Below, one piece after another: positions 45,093 to 56,115 of a stretch of 64,000 nucleotides of DNA. Location of the stretch: positions 7,433,663-7,497,662 of the forward strand of contig CM071586.1 of NCBI GenBank assembly GCA_036426205.1. Direction: 5' to 3'. Origin of the DNA: Ascaphus truei. Lineage: Eukaryota; Chordata; Amphibia; Anura; Ascaphidae. A program made the translations under genes and the position numbers. The number at the start of each line of letters is the position of its first letter. The first letter of the stretch is position 1. The notes under the pieces are model-generated. The model did not search any database, was not told where the DNA came from, and saw only the letters and a list, made by a program, of their open reading frames with translations.

Positions 45093-45255
45093 TTTATCTT
45101 TATTGTGGAAATCCCTGACATCTTGTCTATTCTTGACCCAATAAGACGTGAAACGCGACATTCCTATGAGAACCAGGGGAGTCTCATTGGGAACACTCTC
45201 TCTCTCACCTATCTCTGTTGATAACCCCCTTAGGATTCTCCTTTCCATCAATCTT
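45093..45255 (+). pseudogene. Gypsy copy 2 gag end, resumed after Harbinger
   Basis: Reads the rest of the zinc-knuckle region (YCGNP, then a stop where Gly is expected, then HLV) in the frame that left off at 36808. It is decayed by several TGA/TAG stops; the knuckle's first Cys appears as Tyr. It ends at the duplicated RT piece. Confidence 0.6.
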
Positions 45256-45559
45256 AAGGCGCTAACATTTTCTCCAAATTAGAGTCAAGTGGGGCCTATA
45301 ATCTCATCAGGATTTGTCAAGGCGACAAATTGAAAACTGCATTCAATAACAGAGATGGACATAATGAATACTTGGTCATGCCGTTTGGTGTGTGTAATGC
45401 CCAAGCTGTGTTTCAAGATTTTATCAATGAAATCTTTAGGGATCTTCTCAATTCTTTCGTGATTATCTATTTGGATGACATTCTGATTTTTTCTAAATCC
45501 AAACAGGAACATGTGTCCCACGTTAAAGTAGTATTCCTTTGCCAAACTCGAAAAGTGCC
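45256..45559 (+). repeat. Duplicated 304-bp RT segment in the protease position
   Basis: Nearly identical to 46243-46546. It includes the RT catalytic YLDD (45468-45479). It replaces the stretch that in copy 1 encodes the protease active site FIDSGSGGNFID; flanking gag-end and protease-end sequences are otherwise in order. Confidence 0.85.
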
Positions 45560-45875
45560 TAAGACGTAAGAAGAACCCCATAGGTCTTGAGGCCATTGAT
45601 GGAAGACCACTTCAACAAGCCTACATCTCACTGGAAACAGAGGTTCTTCGCCTTAAGACAGGAAATTATCACCTGGAGAAAATTCAATTCAACGTGATAC
45701 ACACGCCTTCCGTAGGAGTAATTCTCGGTCTTCCCTGGCTGCAGATTCATAATCCCCGGGTTGATTGGCTGAACAAGGATCCCATCCTATCGAGTCCCTT
45801 CTGTAACAAGAACTGCATCATATAATCCAGTAGCATCTGTGGAACTACCACGTCCGAGGAGAAGGTAAGGATACT
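45560..45875 (+). pseudogene. Gypsy copy 2 protease C-terminal part
   Basis: Reads NPIGLEAIDGRPLQQAY, then VIHTPSVGVILGLPWLQ, homologous to copy 1 at 19790-19960. The Asp-Ser-Gly site is missing, so it is inactive. Confidence 0.7.
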
Positions 45876-45876
45876 A

Positions 45877-47235
45877 TTGCCTGATGAGTATGCCGAGTTC
45901 AGCGACGTCTTTGATAAGTTCAAGTCTGAAGTATTACCTCCACATCGTCCTTTTGACTGTCCCATTGAATTACTCCCAGGTACGTCTCCGCCCAGAGGGG
46001 CCTCTTACCCACTATCCACACTATCCATGCCTGAGACCAAGGCCATGAGGGAATACATTGCCGAGAATCTACAGAGAGGATTCATTCATAACTCCACCTT
46101 CCCTGCTGGTGCCGGATTCTTCTTTGTGAAGAAGAAAGATGGGTCGTTACAACCATTTATTGACTACCGGGGTCTCAATAAAATCACCATTAAAAAAATC
46201 GTTATCCACTTCCTCTCATATCAGAGCTCTTCGACCGCCTACAAGGCGCTAAAATTTTCTCCAAATTAGAGTCAAGTGGGGCCTATAATCTCATCAGGAT
46301 TTGTCAAGGCGACAAATGGAAAACTACATTCAATAACAGAGATGGACATATTGAATACTTGGTCATGCCGTTTGGTGTGTGTAATGCCCAAGCTGTGTTT
46401 CAAGATTTTATCAATGAAATCTTTAGGGATCTTCTCAATTCTTTCGTGATTATCTATTTGGATGACATTCTGATTTTTTCTAAATCTTAACAGGAACATG
46501 TGTCCCACGTTAAAGTAGTATTCCTTTGCCAAACTCGAAAAGTGCCAATTCCATCAAGCATCTACCATTTTTATAGGATACATCATCTCCAATACTGGTC
46601 TTACCATGGACCCTGCGAAAGTCAAAGCGGTACTGGATTGGTCTCAACCCACCACTCTCAAAGCCATTCAACGGTTTCTAGGATTTTCCAACTATTATCG
46701 CAGATTTATTCAGAACTTTTCTTCCTTGGCAGACCCCCTTACAGTGTTAACAAAGAAAAGAGCATATCCCACATCTTGGTCTCCCACGGCCATTCAGTCT
46801 TTTTCTCGCCTTAAAAAGGCGTTCGCGTCCGCACCTATTCTTTTCCATCCCGATCCCAAACTTCCATGTACCCTCGAAGTCGATGCATCTGATGTCAGTG
46901 TTGGCGCTGTTCTTTCCCAAAGGAAGAGTCCTCAGTTCAGGTTGCACCCGTGTCCATTTTTTCCAAAAAAAATTCTTCCACTGAATGCAATTATGATATT
47001 GGGAATCGTGAACTCCTGGCTATGAAACTAGCACTCGAAGAATGGAGACACCTTCTGGAACGTACTGAGGACCCCATAACATTCTTGACGGATCACAAAA
47101 ATCTGTTATACATCGATGGAGCCTGTCGCCTAGGAGCCCGCCAAGCCAGATGGTCACTTTTCTTCTCAAGATTCAACTTTATAATCTCCTATCTTCCTGG
47201 AACCAAGAATGTCAAAGCTGACGCCCTTTCTCGTC
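45877..47235 (+). pseudogene. Gypsy copy 2 reverse transcriptase and RNase H
   Basis: [22 protein letters not shown], then [20 protein letters not shown] and FIDYRGLN, the fingers; a frame break near 46210-46270; YLDDILIFS (46454-46480), the palm; FLGFSNYYRRFIQNFS, the thumb. RNase H: LEVDASDVSVGAVLSQ (46876 on), with frame breaks, then NRELLAMKLALEEWRHLL and LTDHKNLLYI, ending at KADALSR near 47230. Order is as in Ty3/Gypsy pol. Confidence 0.85.
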
Positions 47236-48443
47236 AATTCTCTCTGGACGACAAATCTGAGGACCAACAAAAACCCATTCTTCCTTCCAAATGTATCCTT
47301 TCTGCAACTACCTTCAACGTCCTTAAAAATATCATGCGGCAACAGGACCACATCCCTGACGATCTTACAGTTCCTGAGGGTCGTCTTTACACTTCTCCCC
47401 TGCTCTGCAAAAAAGTTCTCCAATGGAGTCACTCCTCCAGATCTGCATGTCTCCCGGGGACAAGGAGAACTTTAGATCTCATCTCCAGAACATTCTGGTG
47501 GCCCGAGATACAGAAAGATGTCAAGGACTTCGTAGCCGCGTGCCCAACTTGTGCCAAGACTAAAACTTCTAGGAATCTTCCTTTGGGACTTCTTCAGCCC
47601 TTACCTGTTCCCGATCGGCCATGGACACACTTGTCCATGGATTTCATTGTTGATTTACCCTTATCCAGGGGCATGAACACGATCCTTGTGGTGGTGGATT
47701 GATTTTCAAAGCAATCCCACTTTATCTCTCAAGGGCCTTCCCAACTCTTCCAAATTGGCTGATATATTCATCAGAGAAATCTTCCGTCTTCACGGAGTAC
47801 CGTGGTCATTGTATCGAATAGAGGTTTTCAGTTTGTGTCTCTCTTCTGGTGCTCTTTTTGCCTGCAACTATGCATTTCTCTTCATTTTTCCTCTGGATAT
47901 CACAGACAAACAAATGGTCAGACCGAGAGGACCAATCAGTCCCTAGAACAATACATACAATGTTTTGTGTCCGATTCCCAGGATGACTGGTCCGAGCTCT
48001 TGCCCTGGGCAGAGTTTGCTCATAACAACGCCCGAAGCGGATAAACCCTGGAGTCCCCGTTTTTTGTGAATTACGGGTTACACCCGTCTACTCTTCCTCT
48101 CTCTTCTTCCTCATCGGGGATTTCAGCGGCAGACGACAGGATTAAAGAACTGCAAAATGTCTGGAAAAAGGTCCAGGTTAACATCAGGACAGCCACCAAT
48201 AGGCAGAAGATCCAGGCAGATCGGCACCGCAGACCAGCTCAGGATTTCAAAATCAGTGACAAGGTCTGGATGTCATCCAGAAACATCAGGCTGAAAGTTC
48301 CTTCCATGAAATTTGCACCCAGATTTATCGGTCCGTTCCCTATCACAGAAAATATCAATCCGGTCGCATACCGACTCTCGCTACCTTCTTCAATGAGGAT
48401 TCCATCCATCTTTCCTGTTTCCTTACTCAAGTCTGTTGTCTAG
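47236..48443 (+). pseudogene. Gypsy copy 2 integrase
   Basis: The zinc-binding region ends CPTCAKTK (about 47550-47575). Catalytic core: MDFIVDLPLSRG holds the first Asp. A TGA at 47699-47701 follows VVVD. The second catalytic Asp, normally in a DRG block, is Asn here (SNRGFQF). The Glu region QTERTNQSLEQY follows in another frame. C-terminal part: NYGLHPSTLPLS, then KVWMSSRNI and FAPRFIGPFPI, typical of chromoviruses. Inactive. Confidence 0.8.
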
Positions 48444-48482
48444 AAAATACATTCGGTTCCAATTTCTTCTACTCCTTCTCAT

Positions 48483-48665
48483 ATGGTGCAAGGTCAACCC
48501 GAGTACGAGATACAATCCATTCTGAACTCCAAGTTTTCAAGAGGCTTGTTACATTATCTTGTACACTGGAAGGGTTTAAGCCCAGAGGAAAGCCACCGTG
48601 TTCACGCAGCCAGGTTGGTCCGTATCTTCCATTCGAAGTTTCCAAACATGCCATCATGGAGTCGC
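48483..48665 (+). pseudogene. Gypsy copy 2 integrase-tail chromodomain
   Basis: Reads YEIQSILNSKFSRGLLHYLV, then HWKGLSPEESHRVHAARLVR. This is a chromodomain (the Y...W aromatic positions are visible) fused after integrase. In chromoviruses it directs integration to chromatin. Its presence places the family in the chromovirus branch. Confidence 0.75.
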
Positions 48666-48680
48666 CCGGAGGTCGCTCCT

Positions 48681-48695
48681 AGAGGGGGGGGGTAC
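48681..48695 (+). other. Polypurine tract of Gypsy copy 2
   Basis: AGAGGGGGGGGGTAC directly before the 3' LTR. Confidence 0.75.
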
Positions 48696-49535
48696 TGTGA
48701 GGATTCACCATTCTGGCGGCTGGAGACCATCACCTCACCTGAGAACCCCTGCCACGACAGACATCCAGGATGCGCAATATCATGGTCCTGTTACGTGCGC
48801 GCGGACTACGCGCGGGCTGTCTCTCCTCCCACGGGCTCCATCTCCAGTCTCCGCCCCTGCTCCTGTGACAGGCAGGTCCGGCACAGGAGTGACGCCCACA
48901 CCGGATTCTGTCCCCTGACCCCAGTGACATGCACAGATCAGCGCACGCTCGGTACCGCCTCCAAGACTCGGCACGCTCTACAGAGGGACATGCGTTGTGT
49001 GCAAGTGACACGCGACCAAGTCGCCAGTCTTCCACGTCAGTGACGTGAGAAACGCGTAGCTCCACCTCCGCTTCTAATTTGGCTGTGTCATAGGGCACAC
49101 CTCTGTGACCCAGCAGCCTATAGGATTCCCCTCTTCTGCTCCGCCCTGGCTCCACATTGGTTGATGGCTCCTTAAATACCTGCATTGCTCAATCATTCCT
49201 TGCTGAGCATAACCTTATGTGACGCGGTGCCTTGTTGCATTCCAGCCTTGTGCCTTGCTGCATCCTGCCTTGTTCCTGCTGCTGCCTGACCCCTGCTATG
49301 TACTGTATTGGACTCCGCATCTCTCCTCTCCTGACCCGGCTTACGTACGACCATTCTGAACTCTCTACTCCTGACCTCGGCTATCCTCGCAACGACTACT
49401 CTCCACTTTCTAACCCTGACCTTGGCAAAGTACCCCAATGATCCGCTACTCTCCAATCCAGACCCAGCAAGTATAAACGACTACTCTACCTTCTATACTC
49501 CTGACCTGGCTTGCAAGACCAATCTACAGTCTAAA
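48696..49535 (+). mobile_element. Gypsy copy 2, 3' LTR (truncated)
   Basis: Starts TGTGAGGATTCACC; closely follows the 5' LTR through GCTGAGCATA (49202-49211) up to AATCTACAGTCTA, then diverges, so roughly the last 90 bases are missing. Confidence 0.8.
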
Positions 49536-49689
49536 CTCTATATCTTCTTCTACTTGTCAATGAAAATAGAGCTCAGACCTTATTCTGTTTCTATCCCACC
49601 TAGTCATACGTTTGACATTCGCAGGCATATCAGGTTCAGGCAAAACAGTCTCTATTGGAACATAAGAAACAGTCATTAATTGACGTGGA

Positions 49690-49850
49690 TGAGGAACCGG
49701 AAGAGCACAGCAAATGGAAAACGAAGACCAGACCATAAAGCTGCTATTAAAAATGAGGTTTATTCATGTAGTAGACACAACAGCATGGACAGGAGGAGGT
49801 AGAGTATCCCTCTTACGCGTTTCGTGCTCTTGCAGCGCTTTATGGCAGCC
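49690..49850 (-). repeat. Hammerhead-bearing terminal module
   Basis: GAACCGGAAGAGCACAGCAA, TTTATTCATGTAG and, on the minus strand, a degenerate hammerhead-like core (49808-49850: GAGCACGAAACGCGTAAGAG). Same build as 51775-51905; no RT next to it. Confidence 0.4.
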
Positions 49851-50131
49851 TAGTGTCCCCCGGTGTGGATACTATATTACCAGTCACAGGTTTACACAGC
49901 ATGCGTCACACGAACCGACACCCTCAGACGCCAGCGACGTGACGTCATAGACCCTACGCACATTTCGTCTGTATCACATACTTCATCAGGGGGAGGAGTG
50001 ATACATACGAAACGTGTGTAGGGTCTATGATGTCATGACGCTGGCGTCTCGGAGGGTGTCGGTTCATGTGACGCATGCTATGTAAACCTGTGACTGATAA
50101 TGTAGTATTCACATTGGGGGACACTAGGCTG
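49846..50131. repeat. Large inverted repeat (about 133-bp arms)
   Basis: Arms 49846-49977 and 49998-50131 are reverse complements with scattered mismatches (CAGCCTAGTGTCCCC against GGGGACACTAGGCTG at the outer ends; CAGGTTTACA against TGTAAACCTG). The 20-base loop contains CTTCATCAGGGGGAGGA. Each arm holds the GAAACGYG-type part of a hammerhead. Confidence 0.85.
49952..49993 (-). ncRNA. Hammerhead-like motif
   Basis: Minus: CTGATGA (49983-49989), GTATGTGATACAGAC, GAAA (49963-49966), TGTGCGTAGGG. Core boxes are intact; CCCC before and GGG after can form the base of stem I. Lies across the loop of the inverted repeat. Confidence 0.55.
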
Positions 50132-51338
50132 TAAGTTTTATCTTACCTTGTCGCAGATTTGGCGTCTTTATGCCTAAACCAGGGAAATTCAACATCGCTT
50201 TGGTTATTAGGATACATTCAGTACAGACCTCGATTGGGACATTGCAATCAAACTGATGTTAGCCTTAGTACATGTGTTTATTACGGCGTGAAGGGCGATC
50301 ATTCTGGCCACAACAACTAATATGAATATATGTGTAGGTGGTTTGCTTCTTCCATAGGCAGTTTAAACATTATCCACTGCGTGATTACACTGTTCATACT
50401 CTGATGGAAATGTACACATGTGAATTACACTATGCCTAGCACCATTTGGCTGACTCTACACTATGTTTTGAGTGTCGCTATATGCAGGATACGATGTGCA
50501 CTATTAAGCATTTAACCAAGGTTATTTACACCCATACAGGTTATCCCTTACTACATACCACCCACTGCGTCTTTTGACTAAGACTTATGTGAGTTACAAT
50601 TGTATAGTTATTAACAATAACAATTTGTATCTATTTAGGAGTACTAGCAAGTGGTAATGCACTGTAATACTAAGTGCACCATCTGAGTATTACCTCAATA
50701 GATGATTCTACATTTGTTAATTCTCAGTCTGGTCTTGTCACGAACCACCCTATAGGGGATTTTTTAGTCATTTGTTTGTTATGTATTAACTTTTAAGTCG
50801 TCGCGGTGGTATTAATAAAAAAAAAATATTTTGGTTTTGTGAGCTCTGACTCACTCTAGTGTGTCGTTAGGAAGGAGTGAATACACTCCACCTAGTGGGA
50901 CAATTGATATCCCAAGCTATTACAGCTGATATAATTACTTAGAGTGCAGCTAATTGGGTTCTTTTAATTATCCTGGAGGTAGCGTGTTGTGCTATGTACC
51001 CCAGGCTAGCAAAGCTCCATCTCAATATGCTGTACACAATCTTAGTCCATTACAAGAACTCTGTGGTTCTTTAGTCTGGCTACTGGCTAGTATTATTCTG
51101 GGTCCTTCCCTTTTAGTACTCTTACACTGTCCTGATGGCTGCTGACCTCGTGGACCCTCTTCAGGGCGACTTAGAACAGCAATTGCCATTGTCTCCATAT
51201 CTATTCACCCTTTAGGGCCGTCTACTGTAGGTCGTGCTTTGCGAGGTTTCTGTTCCTCCTGACTGCACCTAGCACACTCTTTCAATTAGTACTTGTTCTG
51301 GAAGTGTATCTCATCACTTCCAGCTTTGTTTCGCTGTA
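50132..51338. other. No gene recognised
   Basis: An A-run (50817-50827) is the only marked feature. No gene or clear repeat boundary. Confidence 0.35.
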
Positions 51339-51562
51339 AGTCAAAAAAATAGAGAAAATGGCGCACAGCCAAAGAGAGTGGGTCGCAGGTAGAATATATA
51401 AAAATCGAAACGTTATTGATCCATCATTAAAAAACGGAGGCAAACACCCTCCTACGTGTTTCATGCAGAGCACTTTATCACTTGATAAAGTTTTGATTTT
51501 TATATATTCTAGTTGGGACCCAGTCTCTTTGGCTGTGCGCAATTTTCTCTATTTTTGTGACT
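51339..51562. repeat. Inverted repeat with hammerhead-like loop
   Basis: Arms 51339-51406 and 51495-51562 (for example GCGCACAGCCAAAGAGA against TCTCTTTGGCTGTGCGC). The loop carries a minus-strand core TGATAAAGTGCTC, GCATGAAACACGTAGGAGG (51446-51484). Confidence 0.8.
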
Positions 51563-51774
51563 TAAGCAATCTCTACTGGCTGCACGACTCAAGAAAACAG
51601 ACATGGGGTACAACTTATGTGAGTATATTTACTACTTTTGAATATTCTATATCACAATTATGTCGTTTCTGGGAGTATCCTAATGTGGACTTGTTTTGCT
51701 AGATAGTATCCACCTATCTTGACCTTCAGGGAATTATTGCTCCTTTTGAATTTCAGAAGTAGAAGATAGGGAGG

Positions 51775-51905
51775 AGCGCACGAACCGGAAGGAGCAGGAA
51801 AGGACCCAAAATCAAAATATATTTAAAAAGGTAATTTATTGTGTCATGAGACCCATCCAACGCATTTCGAACACCACCGCGTTCTTTATCAAGGATGATT
51901 CCTTT
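51775..51905 (-). ncRNA. Hammerhead-bearing terminal module
   Basis: AGGGAGGAGCGCACGAACCG, an A-rich stretch with ATTTATTGTGTCATG, then a minus-strand core CTTGATAAAG-AACGC...-TTCGAAATGCGTTGG (51853-51899). The core box is altered from CTGATGA; GAAA and short stem III are kept. No RT nearby. Confidence 0.4.
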
Positions 51906-52099
51906 TGAATTTCTACTGTGAATTCTTCAATCAATGGTTATACCTTACTAGCCCCATTGTGTGTCATTCTACTCAATATTTATTGGACATACAAAGTTTA
52001 TGAATTCTGCATTGGAACACTTGTATCACTAATGTGCTTATCTTGTTTTGCTGTAAGCCTGTCCTGTTAAGGATCTCATCGATCTCAGCAGCACCTCCA

Positions 52100-52800
52100 A
52101 ATTTAACGGTGTCCCCCCCCCCCCCCCCTCCAATCGCAGACCGGGGCCATTACTGGGTGTATGTGGTGCATACCTGCTGGCAACAGGAGGGCCGAGCCGT
52201 CCGCGGTAACTTTGGGACTCAGGAACATGCTTCTGGGGTTCATACCCCACATAATACTTGGCAGTGCAGTGCCTCAATCTGCCGTTGGCTCCAGGGATAT
52301 GGAGGCAATCTCCCACGGTAGAACTGTAACACTCCCCCTGATAAGATCAAGGGTTAACATGGGCTTGTACTTTGTGGAACATCAACCCCACCCACTGGAA
52401 TGTTAATGAGCCAAGAGGACACAAAGATCTTTTTGTTCACAGCTGCATCAGATTCAATATCAACCACCCCAGTGTACAACTGCGTTGCCCCAAAGGCGGA
52501 CAACCTTTGGCGCAGACGAAGGGCAGCCAAAGGGTGTGAGCCTTTTGCTGATGTTTGGGGATGTTAAAGCTGCTCTATTTCAATCTGAAACACATCATCC
52601 CTTTATCCCCTGTACCCAATTTTCCAACTCTATCTGTCCATGAAATGTCTTTAAATTTACTGTATAACCCTGTTCTTTTAATGTAACCATGTATTTTTTA
52701 TAACTCTGTGCCCAGGACATACTTGAAAACGAGAGGTAACTCTCAATGTATTACTTCCTGTAAAACATTTTTATAAATAAAAAATATAAATAAAGATCAC
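52100..52800. repeat. Unclassified repeats, one with AATA-type tail
   Basis: A C-run (52111-52127) followed by CTGCTGGCAACAGGAGGGC, as near 3650. From about 52700, GCCCAGGACATACTTGAAAA, GAGAGGTAACTC and an ATAAATAAAAAATATAAATAAA tail match the repeat at 8525-8625. Confidence 0.5.
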
Positions 52801-55035
52801 ATATTAGGCCGCAGGTATATTGCAAAACAGGAATGGGTTTATTACTACGATCAGTGCAGTAATACAGGTACTCAGCAGTCACCTGCCGGATCACAGTCTC
52901 TTCTCGGCGGTATAACCAGAGATAGTCCCTGGACAGTCACTACGGGTCCAAGGCACCCGCAGCCGCCCTAGCTCTTCCCCACCTCCCTTGCGGAGGCAGA
53001 GGTATAGTCACTCTACTCCTCCCCGGAGGGAAGAGCACATGGGAAGGCCCCAATCTCAGGCTACCAAGCGTGACCTGCCTTCCTCATGGGGAAGGACAAC
53101 CCGCTAACGTTAGGGTGATTCCGCCCTTATACAACAAAAAACAGACAAAGATGTCCAAAGCTACTTCCAATGTGACAAAAATACACAGTGCAATACCTAT
53201 ATATTCTCTTGAAAAAAAGGGTAATTTAGTTTAACCCTTTGGCCAAAGTGTCTTAAGCCTGCTGCCACTTTCAAGGCATGACCGTAGCAGGTCCTGCCCT
53301 TAAGTACAGCCAGGGGACAGCATCCCGTTGTCCCAGCCACAAAGCATGTATCCTCCCCTGCCGTTACTCAAGTGCAGTACCAAAGGATGAAGGGGGAAAG
53401 CCCCATGATAACTACTGGCAAACCTGTGAACGCCAGGGTTTACTGCCAGTCCATAGGGTAGATTTAGTAGCCAGGGGTACCCCGCTACACAAATAATATG
53501 GATGCAAAGCGCTAGGTGTATTATAATTATGCAGTCACATTTCTTGTTAATATGTATGAGATGATAAACTATACAGATGCAGCAAACTTTATTACTCCTG
53601 CTGATGCATTACAGTGCCACATACACAACGCCCCATGGGAGAAGATGCCAGTCTTTAATCACCCGTGCATGAGATGAATGCGACGCTGCCGGTCTATTCT
53701 ACCAATGCGAGAGCACCAATGGGTGCAAAAGTGGTGGCTATGTCTGTGTGAGGGTGTATAACCTGTATGCTGACATCATTGACTTGATGTCAGACCAAAG
53801 TTGGCGGCCGCCAGGGTTTTGGGTTTCACGTGCTAATTATGTAAGGTTTTAAAAGTGATATACCAAACAGTACCTCACTGTTTGGCCACATTCGCATGGT
53901 CTGTGACTTCATATTGAAGTTTTCCTAATGCTACTGATAATTATCCCAAGCAGCAGGTGTGCTCAACCACATAGATTTACTGATAATACTTGTGGGACCC
54001 TGATAGGATTCCCTTTACAATTAGGATACAAATGGGACTCCGTTTTCATGTATGTAAATGTATAAAAGGATCGCTGAAGCAGAACCTTGAGATCATTACA
54101 AAATATAATTAAGCAATGTCCTGCCCTTTGAAGAAAGAAAAATGTCAAGCCATAATATCAATATTTTACCTTCCTCTTAAAAAATACATACGTACAAATC
54201 CTTTTCTCTGACAATTGGATTGTTCATGTGTTTCTACAGAAATATATTTCTGAAAATGTGGTAAGTAGAATAAAGTTATTCTCTTTGAAAGATGGTTGTT
54301 TTGTTGTGTGTAATATCTGTTCAAGGTAGAAGGGAGGATGGGTCAATAGAAATGCTATGCAAACTTAAGACAAAGGTTTGTTGTCTACGATGAGTTGCAA
54401 AAAGTCAACATTTAATATGTATGTTCTCTCAAAAACATGTATTCAGTATAGCGCTGTCCAATTCATACTAAATAACAAACATATTCACGTATCCCTTTTT
54501 TTTGTACTAATAGTAAAACCTTGCATTATACAGAAGAATCTTGTTTGTTTTTTCATAACTTGTATGTCAATTGGGAAACATCAACTCAGTTTCACTGTAA
54601 AATCTGCATTTCCATTATACTATTATAAGTTGTATTTCTTGAATATCAATACAGCCATAAAAGTTAATCAGTAAGGGTGACTTATTAGTAATTGGTAGTG
54701 TCTCTACTTTGAGAATTTCTGTGTAGAATCCTACTCCCCCTCCCTCCTTTGTTATTTTACTAAATGGAAGAAAGATTGAAAACGGTTACCCAACCTTCTT
54801 TGCCTAGATTTTGAGAATTTCTGTATAGAAATTCTACACTTAGGAGCTGATTCTATACTCCAGAAAGTAGATGTTATAGGTGAAATTTGGGTGATCTGAA
54901 GAGTAATGAACTCTAATTTACACTGGTGCAGGCAAAATTCTGCACGCATCATTTAAAAATAAAGTACATTACTCTTCCTCAATTTATCCTTTGATTTCTT
55001 ATCACTTTCACAAATCACCCAAATGTCACTTACAT
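52801..55035. other. No gene recognised
   Basis: No convincing frames or RNA. Part (52800-53500) looks like an LTR-type or other repeat by composition, without definable ends. Confidence 0.3.
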
Positions 55036-55057
55036 TATGACATCTACAGTCTGTTCA

Positions 55058-55098
55058 TCATCATCATCCTCATCCTCATCATCACATCATCATCAACT
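55058..55098. repeat. TCA-type trinucleotide repeat
   Basis: CATCATCATCCTCATCCTCA and similar. Confidence 0.85.
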
Positions 55099-55344
55099 TA
55101 CACCTTCACTTCAAAGAAATTGTATTCATATTCATCAGAATCTTCTTAATTATCTTCTCCACATACTTTTTCATCAGGTCCTTTTTCATGTTATTTTCTT
55201 CCTCTTTATCACTATCATGGTCCTCATCATAACCAACAATTTATTCCTTTTATAAATGTATTTCTTCATTTTGTTTATCTTGTTGATCTTCTACTTAAAT
55301 AATCTTTTCCATCAGTTGAGGTTTACAAATATGTAGAAGAACAT

Positions 55345-55395
55345 TTTACTCATGGCACACTTGAAAACAAGAGGTACCTCTCAATGTATTTTGGT
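55345..55395 (+). repeat. Partial copy of the 8525-8625 repeat
   Basis: CACACTTGAAAACAAGAGGTACCTCTCAATGTA-like segment shared with 8530-8590 and 52705-52760. Confidence 0.5.
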
Positions 55396-56115
55396 CACAG
55401 TGTACATTTTGGCCTTTTCTTGTTGGAGAACCACTGTATGTACGCAAAACCCCATGTACATGGTTTCCAACACCATTTCACCATGCCATCCAACTTGACT
55501 AGAGTACTTCATCATCATTTTCTTGCTATAAGGATAGTTAACAGTACACTTAAAGGGAAAAAGGTTATTATAAACAATTGATTTTAACGTAAAAGGAAAA
55601 TAAATCATCATTAATAAAAACGTCCAAATATTTTTGTTGAAGGGAATCGTCATTACTGTATTTGTCTCACACCATTTTACATGGACAGAGCATGCTAGTC
55701 TTTAAAGCTGCAGTTAAAGCTCCCGGTGTTTTTTTTTTTTTTTTAGGTTTTTTTTTACTTCAATAGTTTCATGTGGGCAATCTCTACTTACCTAAAGAAC
55801 TGCATAGCTGCCGGTCAATTTGTTCTCTGTCTATTGATCGGCAAAGTTTGGCGACATCTTTAAATATGGGGAATGTAAATGGTTGCTATAGCAACAAGCA
55901 TGCTTTTAAAAATAGAATACAAGAAAATTGGTCTTTCAAAGTTTTTTTTTTTAAAACAGAAAATGCTAAAATTATTTTTTCTTACTACAGAACTGATTTA
56001 TTAAAAAAAAACACACATGCAGGATATTTCTTGAACTGCAGCTTTAATCAGATAGGGTATCAATGTAAATCTAAAGAGAAAGTTAATGCAACTTTGTAGC
56101 ATAAAATACAGTATA

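Noticed and set aside
52440..52560. Possible gene from GGCGGACAACCTTTGGCGCA-like GC-richer patch
   Set aside because: Short frames without domain, inside repeats.
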